DNA from: Dyadobacter sp. CY312
GTDB lineage: Bacteria > Bacteroidota > Bacteroidia > Cytophagales > Spirosomataceae
Assembly: GCF_021390535.1 (NCBI RefSeq)
Contig: NZ_JAJUXG010000031.1
Span: forward strand, 1-51,247
DNA: 51,247 nucleotides
Direction of reading: 5' to 3'
Made by a program: the position numbers and the translations under genes. Every line of letters starts with the position of its first letter. Within the stretch, counting starts at the first letter, position 1. Positions 36,095-43,949 of the stretch are shown here, piece by piece. The notes beneath the pieces were generated by a model that saw nothing but the letters and a program-made list of their open reading frames with translations, searched no databases and was not told the origin of the DNA.

Positions 36095-37482
36095 TTTTTC
36101 TTTACCAGGCTGGCGATCATATCAGCTTCACATACGAGCTGTCCGGCTACATAACCCCGGCCACTCATTTTTACAATACCTCGTTTCATCGGTGAGGTGA
36201 ACTCGCATTTAAATATTACCGTATCTCCCGGAAATACATTACGTCGGAAACGACAAGCATCAATTCCAATCAGGTAAGGCCAGTAGTTATCAGGATCGGG
36301 CACACTTGTTAAAACGAGGATTCCGCCAGTTTGTGCCATTGCTTCCAATTGCAATACACCCGGCATCACCGGATTGCCAGGAAAATGACCAACAAAGTAC
36401 TCTTCATTGATCGTCACGTTTTTCACACCCACAACGCTATTCTCATCCAGTGCGATGATCTTGTCGATCATCTGAAATGGATATCTGTGTGCCAAAAGCT
36501 CGCCAATCTGATTGATATCAAAAACAGGCGCTTTGTTCGGATCGTACTGAGGAATGTTTCCCTTACCCGATTTGATCAGTTTTTTAATCTTTTTAGCCAA
36601 AGCCACGTTTGCTGCATGTCCGGGACGTGCAGCCAATATCTGCGCTTTAATTGGGCGACCAATCAAAGCCAAATCCCCGATCAGGTCCAGCAACTTGTGC
36701 CTCGCCATTTCATTAGGATAATGCAGATCTACATTATTGAGTATACCCTTAGATTCGTCTACACTTACTTTCGGCTTATTGAGCAATTGAGAAAGGTGAT
36801 CCAATTCACCGTCTTCTACTTTGCGATCAACGATGACGATTGCATTTGTGACATCTCCTCCTTTAATCAAATTTTGCTTGTACAAAGCTTCCAGTTCATG
36901 CAGAAAAACAAATGTGCGGCAGGAAGCGATGTCATCTTTGAACAAAGTAATGTCATTCAAAGATGCATGTTGGCTGCTGATTACAGTCGAATTATAATCG
37001 ACCATAACGGTAAGCCTGTAATCAGAAAGCGGCAACGCCACCATCTCCGTGCTTGTGTCCAGGTTTTTATAATGAACATATTCCGGAACTTCGAAATAGT
37101 TACGATAAGCATTCTGCTCCTCGGTACCAGCTTCAATAAGGGCATCCACAAATTTGATAGAACTTCCATCCATAATTGGAGGCTCAGGTCCGTCTAGCTG
37201 TATCAGCACATTATCAATTTGCAAACCTACAAGAGCGGCGAGTGTGTGCTCAACGGTGTGGATACGTGCACCATTTTGCTCAATGGTTGTACCTCTCGAC
37301 AAGTCTACAACATTGTCAACATCAGCATCAACAATAGGCTGACCCGGTAAATCGACACGCTGAAATTTATATCCATGATTTGCCGGTGCGGGCACAAATG
37401 TCATCGTAGCCACTACTCCGGTGTGCAAACCTACGCCGGTTACGGATACTGACTTGGAAATGGTCTGTTGTTTTTCGTTCAT
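36091..37482 (-). CDS. lpxC: bifunctional LpxC deacetylase / FabZ dehydratase
   Basis: A 463-aa fusion. Residues 1-310 are LpxC, the zinc deacetylase that commits UDP-acyl-GlcNAc to lipid A; the first zinc ligand is H79 in VEHTLAAL and two more are expected in HKLLDLIGDLAL (about 265-276). Residues about 320-463 are FabZ, the 3-hydroxyacyl-ACP dehydratase, with LLAHRYPFQMID and GHFPGNPVMPG carrying the catalytic His, and the LEAMAQTGG helix. This fusion is known in Bacteroidota and joins lipid A and fatty-acid synthesis. It is the middle gene of a three-gene lipid A run (lpxD, lpxC/fabZ, lpxA). Confidence 0.96.
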   Translation of the reverse strand: MNEKQQTISKSVSVTGVGLHTGVVATMTFVPAPANHGYKFQRVDLPGQPIVDADVDNVVDLSRGTTIEQNGARIHTVEHTLAALVGLQIDNVLIQLDGPEPPIMDGSSIKFVDALIEAGTEEQNAYRNYFEVPEYVHYKNLDTSTEMVALPLSDYRLTVMVDYNSTVISSQHASLNDITLFKDDIASCRTFVFLHELEALYKQNLIKGGDVTNAIVIVDRKVEDGELDHLSQLLNKPKVSVDESKGILNNVDLHYPNEMARHKLLDLIGDLALIGRPIKAQILAARPGHAANVALAKKIKKLIKSGKGNIPQYDPNKAPVFDINQIGELLAHRYPFQMIDKIIALDENSVVGVKNVTINEEYFVGHFPGNPVMPGVLQLEAMAQTGGILVLTSVPDPDNYWPYLIGIDACRFRRNVFPGDTVIFKCEFTSPMKRGIVKMSGRGYVAGQLVCEADMIASLVKKK

Positions 37483-37570
37483 TATATTCTCCTTATCTAC
37501 TTAAAGGCGACGGGGATTGCTTATGCAAATTGCGGATATCTTAATCTTTGCCTTTTATATAAAATATGTA

Positions 37571-38620
37571 TTAATCTCTTTCGTCAATTACACTTGCCTG
37601 CTGTTTACTTTCCAGTTCTTTAAGCCTGGTTTCAATTTCAGGCAATCTTCGCATTTGCGCCATTGCACGTAAATGTTCGGTCAAATCTCTTGCAGGCGAG
37701 CCCGAGAGCGACAAACCTTCTTTCTTTATGGATTTACCCAATCCGCTTTGCGCACCAATTTTGGTATTATTAGCCACTGTCAAATGGCCGGAAATACCTA
37801 CCTGACCAGCAATGACACACTGCTCACCAATTTGAGATGAACCAGATACTCCCGATTGCGCCGCAATAACAGTATTTATTCCTACCTCAACGTTGTGGGC
37901 TATCTGTACAAGGTTGTCAATTTTAGCTCCTTTTCTGATAATGGTCGATCCCATTGTAGCGCAGTCGATTGCCGCATTCGCTCCAACACTGACATTGTCT
38001 TCCAGAACCACATTTCCTAATTGCGGAATGGTTTTGTACGATCCGTCCTTCTGAGGAGCAAAGCCAAATCCGTCGCTTCCTATAACTGTGTTGGCAAAAA
38101 TAGTACAGTTTTGACCTATCACCGTATTATCATAAATACGCACTCCGGGATGTATTGTGCTATCGTCTCCAATAGTTACATTATCACCGATATAGGTTTG
38201 GGGATATATTTTTACGCGATTACCAATCTCACAATTTTTACCAATGTATGAAAAAGCTCCTCGGTAAACATCTTCACCAATCTGGCCTCCTTCGCCTAAA
38301 AAACTGGGTTGTTCTACTCCTCGTTTTACATTCGCAAGGCGCTTCTGATATTCTTCCAAAAGAATGGTGAAAGCCGTGTAGGCATTTTCAACATATATTA
38401 ATGTAGCGGAAATATCTTTCTTAGGGGTAAAATCCTTATTAACAATTACTGCCGATGACTGCGTGGTGTATATATAAGGTTCATATTTACTGTTGGCAAG
38501 AAAAGAAATACAACCGGGCCGCCCCTCCTCTATTTTAGCAGCCGAATCAATCGCAACTTTTTCATCACCAACAATAGTTCCATCAAGCATTTGTGCAATC
38601 TCGCTGACAGTAAATTTCAT
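37571..38620 (-). CDS. lpxD: UDP-3-O-(3-hydroxyacyl)glucosamine N-acyltransferase
   Basis: A 349-aa enzyme adding the second hydroxyacyl chain in lipid A synthesis. Seen: the N-terminal UDP-binding domain (1-100, opening with SEIAQMLDG), then hexapeptide repeats from about 105 to 310 with IDNLVQIAHNVEVG holding the catalytic His, and a C-terminal helix. Length is normal for LpxD. It is the first gene of the lpxD-lpxC/fabZ-lpxA run; 88 bp separate it from the next, too long for overlap, but all on one strand. Confidence 0.96.
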   Translation of the reverse strand: MKFTVSEIAQMLDGTIVGDEKVAIDSAAKIEEGRPGCISFLANSKYEPYIYTTQSSAVIVNKDFTPKKDISATLIYVENAYTAFTILLEEYQKRLANVKRGVEQPSFLGEGGQIGEDVYRGAFSYIGKNCEIGNRVKIYPQTYIGDNVTIGDDSTIHPGVRIYDNTVIGQNCTIFANTVIGSDGFGFAPQKDGSYKTIPQLGNVVLEDNVSVGANAAIDCATMGSTIIRKGAKIDNLVQIAHNVEVGINTVIAAQSGVSGSSQIGEQCVIAGQVGISGHLTVANNTKIGAQSGLGKSIKKEGLSLSGSPARDLTEHLRAMAQMRRLPEIETRLKELESKQQASVIDERD

Positions 38621-38715
38621 ATTTTACGGCTAATTTCTGGTATTGTTGTTGGACGCTGTTAAAGCATTTTTTTCAAAAACACTTATTTTTCATCAGAAAC
38701 GAATTTACATCCTGA

Positions 38716-39948
38716 CTAACCACGCAAAGATACATTTTTACCCCAACATACATAATACTTACGCACAATCTTGGTCAGGGCATCTATCGTAGGAATGTCC
38801 GATGCCGTTGCAATATCAAGCAGATTTCCATCCTTCATTTTTACACGAATAGGATCATGATCTTTTTCATAGGCCCAATTGGCTGTTTCTCCGGTTACCA
38901 GAAAATACTCTTGTTCCTTTTCTGTTAGTCCAGCTTCTTCAAGCTGCCGGCGTAAAGGATTAAGTATTTCTTCACTTGGAGGCGTATCCAGAAAAATAAT
39001 TTTGAACAGATTCCGACCTAAAATCATGCGGCTCAAAGTAGAAAGAACCGGGTCAGAGTGCTTTACCCAACCTTTTATTGATGCCCAGACATCGTTGTCA
39101 TCCAGGCCATTGAATGAACTGAGCAAATCGTCCTGCCTTTCGAAATCAGCAAGCGAAAACCGGTTCTTCAAAAAACGCGAAAAATCGGGCGTCGCAAACA
39201 ATTCCTCTCCTGCGGCAGACAATTCACGGGCACGATAAAGTACCTGAGTAAGCATCGCCTGAGCGCTGAGCAAAGTTTTATGAAGATATACCTGCCAGTA
39301 CATAAGCCTTCTTGCATGCAGAAAATTTTCAATACTCAGTAATCCTTTCTCTTCCACCACCAATTGATCGCCACTAAGATCAAGCATTTTAATCAGTCGA
39401 TCCGCACCTATTGAGCCTTCAACAACACCAGTATAAAAACTATCTCTTTTCAGGTAATCCATCCGGTCCATATCCAATTGACTGGAAATCATCTGATGGA
39501 AAAATTTCCGTGGATATGTTCCCTCAAACATTTGAATAGCCATGTCCAGCCTGCCGTTCATCTGCCGGTTCAGATCTTTCATCATTACCAGCGTAATGGA
39601 TTCATGTGCTACGCCCGGCATAAGTACACTTTCCAAAACATGTGAAAATGGCCCGTGACCAAGGTCATGCAGTAGGATTGCCGCCTGAGCTGCTTCCAGT
39701 TCCGGCTCCCAGATCAGATGTCCTTTTTCCTGCAACGACTTCAAAGCCAGACTCATCAGATGCATAGCACCCAACGCATGATGAAACCGCGTATGCAAGG
39801 CTCCGGGATACACCACATCCGCGAGCCCAAGCTGCTTAATACGTCTCAGTCTTTGAAAATAGGGATGTTCGACCAGGTCAAATAACAGATCAGAAGAGAT
39901 TGTTATAAATCCATAAACCGGGTCGTTGATTATTTTTCTTTTGTTCAA
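38716..39948 (-). CDS. HD-domain phosphohydrolase
   Basis: A 410-aa protein with an HD metal-dependent phosphohydrolase domain: H-x-x-x-x-x motif RFHHALG with LLHDLGHGPFSH (HD pair near 105), and further ligands downstream. The whole architecture matches the dGTPase-like/YdhJ-type HD proteins of Bacteroidota; substrate is unknown (nucleotides are likely). TTG 39948 is chosen since NKRKIINDPVYGFI is the usual N-terminus in this family; ATG 40008 would add 20 residues. The -7-like CAAAAATA (39963-39970) is the complement of TAnnTTTG and lies just before the TTG, which also favours the shorter form. Confidence 0.75.
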   Translation of the reverse strand: MNKRKIINDPVYGFITISSDLLFDLVEHPYFQRLRRIKQLGLADVVYPGALHTRFHHALGAMHLMSLALKSLQEKGHLIWEPELEAAQAAILLHDLGHGPFSHVLESVLMPGVAHESITLVMMKDLNRQMNGRLDMAIQMFEGTYPRKFFHQMISSQLDMDRMDYLKRDSFYTGVVEGSIGADRLIKMLDLSGDQLVVEEKGLLSIENFLHARRLMYWQVYLHKTLLSAQAMLTQVLYRARELSAAGEELFATPDFSRFLKNRFSLADFERQDDLLSSFNGLDDNDVWASIKGWVKHSDPVLSTLSRMILGRNLFKIIFLDTPPSEEILNPLRRQLEEAGLTEKEQEYFLVTGETANWAYEKDHDPIRVKMKDGNLLDIATASDIPTIDALTKIVRKYYVCWGKNVSLRG

Positions 39949-40013
39949 AACGCTTTTTTCTACAAAAATAACAAACTTGTAATTGAGAAAAGCAGTTATT
40001 CTCATCAATATGA

Positions 40014-40044
40014 TTTGGAGAATTAATCTGTTTTACTAATTTTG
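40014..40044 (+). promoter_or_regulatory. Bacteroidota promoter of the tRNA gene
   Basis: TTTG at 40014-40017, exactly 19 nt, then TAATTTTG at 40037-40044: a full match to TTTG-N19-TAnnTTTG. The tRNA begins 24 nt further on. Confidence 0.8.
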
Positions 40045-40067
40045 CACTCCAAACTCTGTTACAGAGA

Positions 40068-40141
40068 GGGCCTATAGCTCATTCGGTTAGAGCAACTGAC
40101 TCATAATCAGTAGGTGCCTGGTTCGATTCCAGGTGGGCCCA
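40068..40141 (+). tRNA. tRNA with CAU anticodon (elongator Met or Ile2)
   Basis: A 74-nt cloverleaf: acceptor stem GGGCCTA/TGGGCCC with one mismatch-free pairing, D-arm GCTC-ATTCGGTTA-GAGC, anticodon stem ACTGA/TCAGT round the loop CTCATAA with anticodon CAT, variable loop AGGTG, T-arm CCTGG-TTCGATT-CCAGG and discriminator A. CCA is not encoded. CAU can be methionine or the lysidine-modified isoleucine-2 tRNA; the sequence alone does not settle which. It has its own promoter and terminator, and marks the border of the accessory region. Confidence 0.92.
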
Positions 40142-40151
40142 CTTGAAAATC

Positions 40152-40185
40152 AAGGACTTAGCTTCAAAAACTAAGTCCTTTTTTA
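40152..40185 (+). terminator. terminator of the tRNA
   Basis: Stem AAGGACTTAG (40152-40161) / CTAAGTCCTT (40171-40180), loop of nine, followed by a T-run (TTTTTT). Confidence 0.88.
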
Positions 40186-40306
40186 TTTGGTTGCAATAAT
40201 AGTTGCAATAGTTTTTGAAGTCTGGAATTGCTTGCAATGGGGCTGAGTCTGTTACTTTAAGAGCACTCACATTTATTGCAAGTGCCCTCAAAGTTTTGGA
40301 TGTTTA

Positions 40307-40861
40307 TCAATCAACAAAGACAAATCCATTGATTTCGGTATAGCTTTCAAGAAATAAATCTCTTCCGAAGGCTTCGTAGTCAAAATATCTTTCAAGAATT
40401 TCAGGTGTTTCCGAAAGCATTCCGGTATCCTCAACATACTGGTAAGTAAACTCTGTTTTCGGATCTTTCATAACTCCTCCAAAGTATCCCTGATAGGACT
40501 GTTCAAAACCTTCCTGCGTCGCTTCCAGATCATTTCCGCTCGCTGGCCAGGATACAATATCTGAGCAGTAAATCTCAAATGCTTCCGCTCTGTCATCATC
40601 CATTTTAGAAACTGCTTCAAAGTATTTGAATGTGTCCTGATGTAAACTGCTTTCGGAGATCAGAAAAGATGGGATATACTCCCAGTCCTGGAACACTAAC
40701 TCCGGATCAGATTCATTCCGGTGGTACTCATAGCAGTCTTTGTAAAATTCCTGTGCATCTGAATAGTCTGAAAGATCAAACCATTTTCCGAAAAGCGATC
40801 CGGCATTGTACATCCCGTAAGTGCGTACGTAAATCTTTGGAGTGTTTTTTGAATTTTTCAT
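40307..40861 (-). CDS. ardA: ArdA antirestriction protein
   Basis: A 184-aa acidic protein of the ArdA family, which mimics bent B-form DNA and blocks type I restriction enzymes. Seen: the opening KIYVRTYGMYNAGSLFGKW motif (about 8-26), the LSDYSDAQEFYKDC stretch, DPELVFQDWEYIP, and the C-terminal RYFDYEAFGRDLFLE helix. Net negative charge is high, as the family needs. The ATG at 40861 is preferred to one at 40924, since it directly precedes the family start; the added 21 residues have no match. ArdA is normally carried by conjugative elements and plasmids, so this points to a mobile origin. It lies 166 bp from the tRNA and is reversed relative to it. Confidence 0.9.
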   Translation of the reverse strand: MKNSKNTPKIYVRTYGMYNAGSLFGKWFDLSDYSDAQEFYKDCYEYHRNESDPELVFQDWEYIPSFLISESSLHQDTFKYFEAVSKMDDDRAEAFEIYCSDIVSWPASGNDLEATQEGFEQSYQGYFGGVMKDPKTEFTYQYVEDTGMLSETPEILERYFDYEAFGRDLFLESYTEINGFVFVD

Positions 40862-40932
40862 CAGTGAAAGACATTTGAAGTAGCTAAGCCCGGCTCTGTG
40901 CCAAAGGGCAATCGCATGTCCCACTTGAAGGT

Positions 40933-41104
40933 AAAATGACGGGGTTTATCCCCTTTGGGTTCAAAGCTCAGACGGCGGTTTAAGAAGCGGCCGCCAGCCG
41001 CGGTAAATAGCCGGCTGACGAAGTGAAGGTCTGAAGCCGTCATTTTTCACTTCGTAACTTTCGTTTGCACTGACTGGTAAACGTGCGGCTGGTTCGCTTC
41101 TTAA
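40933..41104. repeat. palindrome-rich block upstream of ardA
   Basis: A 172-bp stretch packed with inverted repeats. Outer pair: TTAAGAAGCG (40980-40989) with CGCTTCTTAA (41095-41104), continued inward by CCAGCCGC (40994-41001) with GCGGCTGG (41085-41092), giving about 18 paired positions with a small internal loop. Inner pair ACGAAGTGAA (41018-41027) / TTCACTTCGT (41046-41055). A further pair AAAATGACGG (40933-40942) / CCGTCATTTT (41037-41046) competes. Located 72-243 bp upstream of the ardA start (minus strand). It might be a hairpin promoter used on entering single-stranded DNA, an origin-like site or a structured RNA. Confidence 0.6.
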
Positions 41105-41236
41105 TGGCCATTGAACTTAACAAGTAGTTATACAACAAAATATTATTTGGCGGAAATCTCATTCTCAACCGTAGACAGAACATATAATTTTGGGCTCAAC
41201 ATATGATGTTATAGAATCAAGCGTTTGAAATGGTCT

Positions 41237-41764
41237 CTATATCAGGTCCTTCATTAAGTAGGTTGGTTCCAAAATCAGCTTTACTTTTTCGAGTGCCGTT
41301 GCGATCGATTTATCTGCAATTTTATGGTAAAGGATACTGGCCTTGAACGCCCGTCCTTGATTTTTGTATGACCGAAATATTAACCAAAGAATAATTCCTG
41401 GCCGTAATAATGCTGATAGCGCATCAAAGTTGATTAGTCCTTTATCCACCGCAGATATTGTGTCTCGTGAATAAGGATTAAATATTTCATCAATTCCAAT
41501 CGCAATAATTCTCTTTCCCTTGAAGTCCCGGTGTTGAGTTACCTTTTCCTTGACTTTTCCTTGAATCCTTTTGTTAACATCTTGGTCTGTTTCTTTTAAA
41601 GAAACAGCACCCTCAATACTTAGCAAATTTTTTTCAATATCACCATATAGTCGGAATTTGAAAAAAGCTGGATATTGGGTTGACACCGATTCATAAAGGC
41701 TGTCGTAGTGATTGAGATAGGCTGTGTCTATTTGTAGTCGATAGTTCTCATTGTCACGGGGCAT
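41237..41764 (-). CDS. hypothetical protein in the accessory region
   Basis: A 175-aa protein that I do not recognise. It is mixed alpha/beta with a central GKRIIAIGIDEIF stretch (a strand ending in Asp and Glu) and a following hydrophobic helix PGIILWLIFRSYKNQGRAF, and an even spread of charges. Possibly a nuclease-like or remnant protein, but nothing supports a name. The gene lies between the palindromic block and the channel gene; the codon use looks as AT-rich as its neighbours. Confidence 0.5.
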   Translation of the reverse strand: MPRDNENYRLQIDTAYLNHYDSLYESVSTQYPAFFKFRLYGDIEKNLLSIEGAVSLKETDQDVNKRIQGKVKEKVTQHRDFKGKRIIAIGIDEIFNPYSRDTISAVDKGLINFDALSALLRPGIILWLIFRSYKNQGRAFKASILYHKIADKSIATALEKVKLILEPTYLMKDLI

Positions 41765-42226
41765 CGGAATGTAGATTGTATTGTCTCGTTAATTGTTCAT
41801 AATTTTTTATCTATATTCCTTCAAGCCTAAGATAAATAATAAAGCCTGACCTTACTATCAACTGTCAACGCTCATGACCACGCTGTGGCCCTTATGAACC
41901 AGCGCATTTGCGGCCAATGGGCAAGCCAATCTACCGAACCTGTAACAAATATCCCTGCCATAAATAAATTTCTTCTCAGATCTGTACTAGGGTATGTGAA
42001 AATCTTTAAAAAGATTGCCAAAACTGTTACTGGCAAGCTTACCAACAATCCATTATCTTTGCCCCTGACTAAATTCATTCCATTGGTAAAACTTTGAACA
42101 ACCAATTAAAGGGCCATACCAGAGAATAGCGTTTCGAGCAAAGCCCCTTTTAGAGTAAACATCGGGCAAAAAATAACTATCAATGATTATAGAATTTAGT
42201 AGTTTGCCTCGAAATTCGCGGCATTT
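41765..42226. other. 462-bp gap with one promoter-like box
   Basis: No convincing gene. It contains TATCTTTG at 42054-42061 (plus strand), a TAnnTTTG-type -7 box that could give the channel gene a leader of about 160 nt; there is no clear -33 element. Two open frames of about 70 codons overlap here in opposite directions, but neither shows a motif. Confidence 0.45.
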
Positions 42227-43627
42227 ATGAATATCCAACTATTGTGGAAACTTCCTGTCGACCAGTTCAATGATTGGCGAAGAAACAACGATCTAAAGCA
42301 ACTCTTTGATCATTTCGAAGATGTATTGCCCGAATTTACTCAGTGGCGGAATACATTTTCTCTTTCAATGGAGTACATTCTTTCTACAGACCAACCCGGT
42401 AAGTTTTTCTCTGGGAAGCACGAAAAAGCCATTCTTCAAGAAGATATTGAAGGCTTCCCCAAATACATTTTCGTGGATTTATGGCGAAAACAGCTGAAAG
42501 CAGAGCTAATGCGCGATCAAAAAGGCGCTATCTTTTTCGAGCCTTATATTTGTTGGGAGGCAAAAAGGAAAAACAAACTTAGGTTTATTCCTGGTGGATT
42601 GGCAGGTAATCGAGAAGACTTCATGTATGGCATCTACACGGATAATTCGCCGGAGTTATCCCAGGCAATTCTTTGTACTGGATTTCAAGTATTGAAGATG
42701 GGCGGAGTGTCCCTAGACGGATTTATTTATCTTCAACAAAAAAACCTTGATTTTTGTAATCTTGATTTCTTAGAGATCAAAGGATCCGGGATCTCTTTTA
42801 GTCGGCAAACCGAAATTTATTATGCTTCTGTCCGTTATTTGGACATTGAAGCCAAGGGACAGTTCTTTCAATTCGTCAAATGTCAGTTTGAAAAATTACA
42901 AGTGCATCAATCGAATCTTTATGGCTTCACATTTGAGCAATGCAATATTTGGGGAATGGATGTCCGTGACTCCCGGCTTTCGGATTTTACGTTTCGGAGA
43001 AGCCCTATGAGCTTGCTAAATTTTGTAGATGTTAGTATTGCAAGATGGGAATTTACACCAGCCAATGATGGTTACGGTAGTGGCAAAGGAGGGGCACATG
43101 AATCGAATGCTGAAATTTTTAAGGCGCTGCGCATCCTTTTTCAATCAAACGGCATGAGAAGGGAAGCCGCCGAATCCTACTACGGAGAAAGAAAACACGA
43201 AATGCTCGCCACCCGCCACCATCTGAAATTTCTTTCCGGTTTCCGAAGCCTGAGTTGGGGACATCGTTGGTACCACATCAGGTTCTTTAAAGACCAAATG
43301 GCCGAAACATTCACTTTTATAGGCGCTATTTCTTCTTATGTTATTTGGGGCTTTGGTGAACGGCCAGGCAGGGTAGCTATATCTGCCTTGGTAACGATAT
43401 TGATATATGCAATCCTGTTTTTCAGCAGCGATATCGCTCAGGCATCCGGTAACTTTTTCAACTCTTTATACTTGTCCATCGTAACCTTTACTACACTAGG
43501 ATTCGGCGATATAACGCCAAAGGACAGTTCAACGATCAGCAAAATGATCGTCGCATCGGAGGCTCTTTTCGGCGCGTTTATGACGGGGCTTTTTGTTGCC
43601 GGCTATTCAAATAAATCTAAGTATTGA
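42227..43627 (+). CDS. pentapeptide-repeat protein with a potassium-channel pore
   Basis: A 466-aa membrane protein. Residues 1-160 are an unknown N-terminal domain; about 165-280 are pentapeptide-like repeats (segments such as NLDFCNLDF, FVKCQFEKL, SNLYGFTFEQC) that likely fold as a right-handed beta-helix; about 310-360 is a helical linker; 380-460 is a two-transmembrane ion-channel domain with the selectivity filter TTLGFGD (422-428). The filter fits a K+ channel of the KcsA/MthK type. An ion channel under control of an intracellular domain could depolarise the cell; a role in defence is inference from location. No operon partner is visible. Confidence 0.8.
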   Translation: MNIQLLWKLPVDQFNDWRRNNDLKQLFDHFEDVLPEFTQWRNTFSLSMEYILSTDQPGKFFSGKHEKAILQEDIEGFPKYIFVDLWRKQLKAELMRDQKGAIFFEPYICWEAKRKNKLRFIPGGLAGNREDFMYGIYTDNSPELSQAILCTGFQVLKMGGVSLDGFIYLQQKNLDFCNLDFLEIKGSGISFSRQTEIYYASVRYLDIEAKGQFFQFVKCQFEKLQVHQSNLYGFTFEQCNIWGMDVRDSRLSDFTFRRSPMSLLNFVDVSIARWEFTPANDGYGSGKGGAHESNAEIFKALRILFQSNGMRREAAESYYGERKHEMLATRHHLKFLSGFRSLSWGHRWYHIRFFKDQMAETFTFIGAISSYVIWGFGERPGRVAISALVTILIYAILFFSSDIAQASGNFFNSLYLSIVTFTTLGFGDITPKDSSTISKMIVASEALFGAFMTGLFVAGYSNKSKY

Positions 43628-43949
43628 TCCTACTATCACTATTGCAGTTTAGTGATAAGAATAGGCGGCATGCCGATAAAATTCCTTTAATCAAGAATAC
43701 ACTCACGCTTGGGTTTTCTCAAGGCCAGCTTGATCGGCCGACCAACTTTAATTCGAATATGAAAATTATCATTGTGGTATTAAGGCATCGATTTTAGACC
43801 TTCATAAATTAGGCGCCAGACGTAATAGTAATCTTCAATGATACTGATCATGTCACCTGTTATACATCAAAATATTATTTTGGCGATCCCACCGAGGAAA
43901 CCCCATATTTAATTGTAAATCAGACCAATACCTTTCCATTAAGCAAAAC
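43628..43949. other. 322-bp gap
   Basis: Spacer between the channel and caspase genes, which converge. It holds a small inverted repeat TATCACT/AGTGATA just past the channel stop (near 43634-43656) that might terminate, and otherwise nothing I can call. Confidence 0.4.

Noticed and set aside
38716..40008. HD-domain gene starting at ATG 40008
   Set aside because: The extra 20 residues have no family counterpart, and a -7-like box lies inside them, so TTG 39948 is favoured.
40079..40291. A 70-codon frame on the minus strand running through the tRNA
   Set aside because: It is read from the complement of the tRNA and its terminator, a common artefact; no protein support.
40862..41043. A frame on the minus strand through the palindromic block upstream of ardA, with an apparent 60-residue protein
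   Set aside because: Inverted repeats of this density explain the sequence better, and the frame lies ahead of ardA in another phase with no family match.
41872..42105. Overlapping frames of about 70 codons in both directions between the small unknown gene and the channel gene
   Set aside because: Neither shows a domain, a start context or a neighbour linking it to a real gene.
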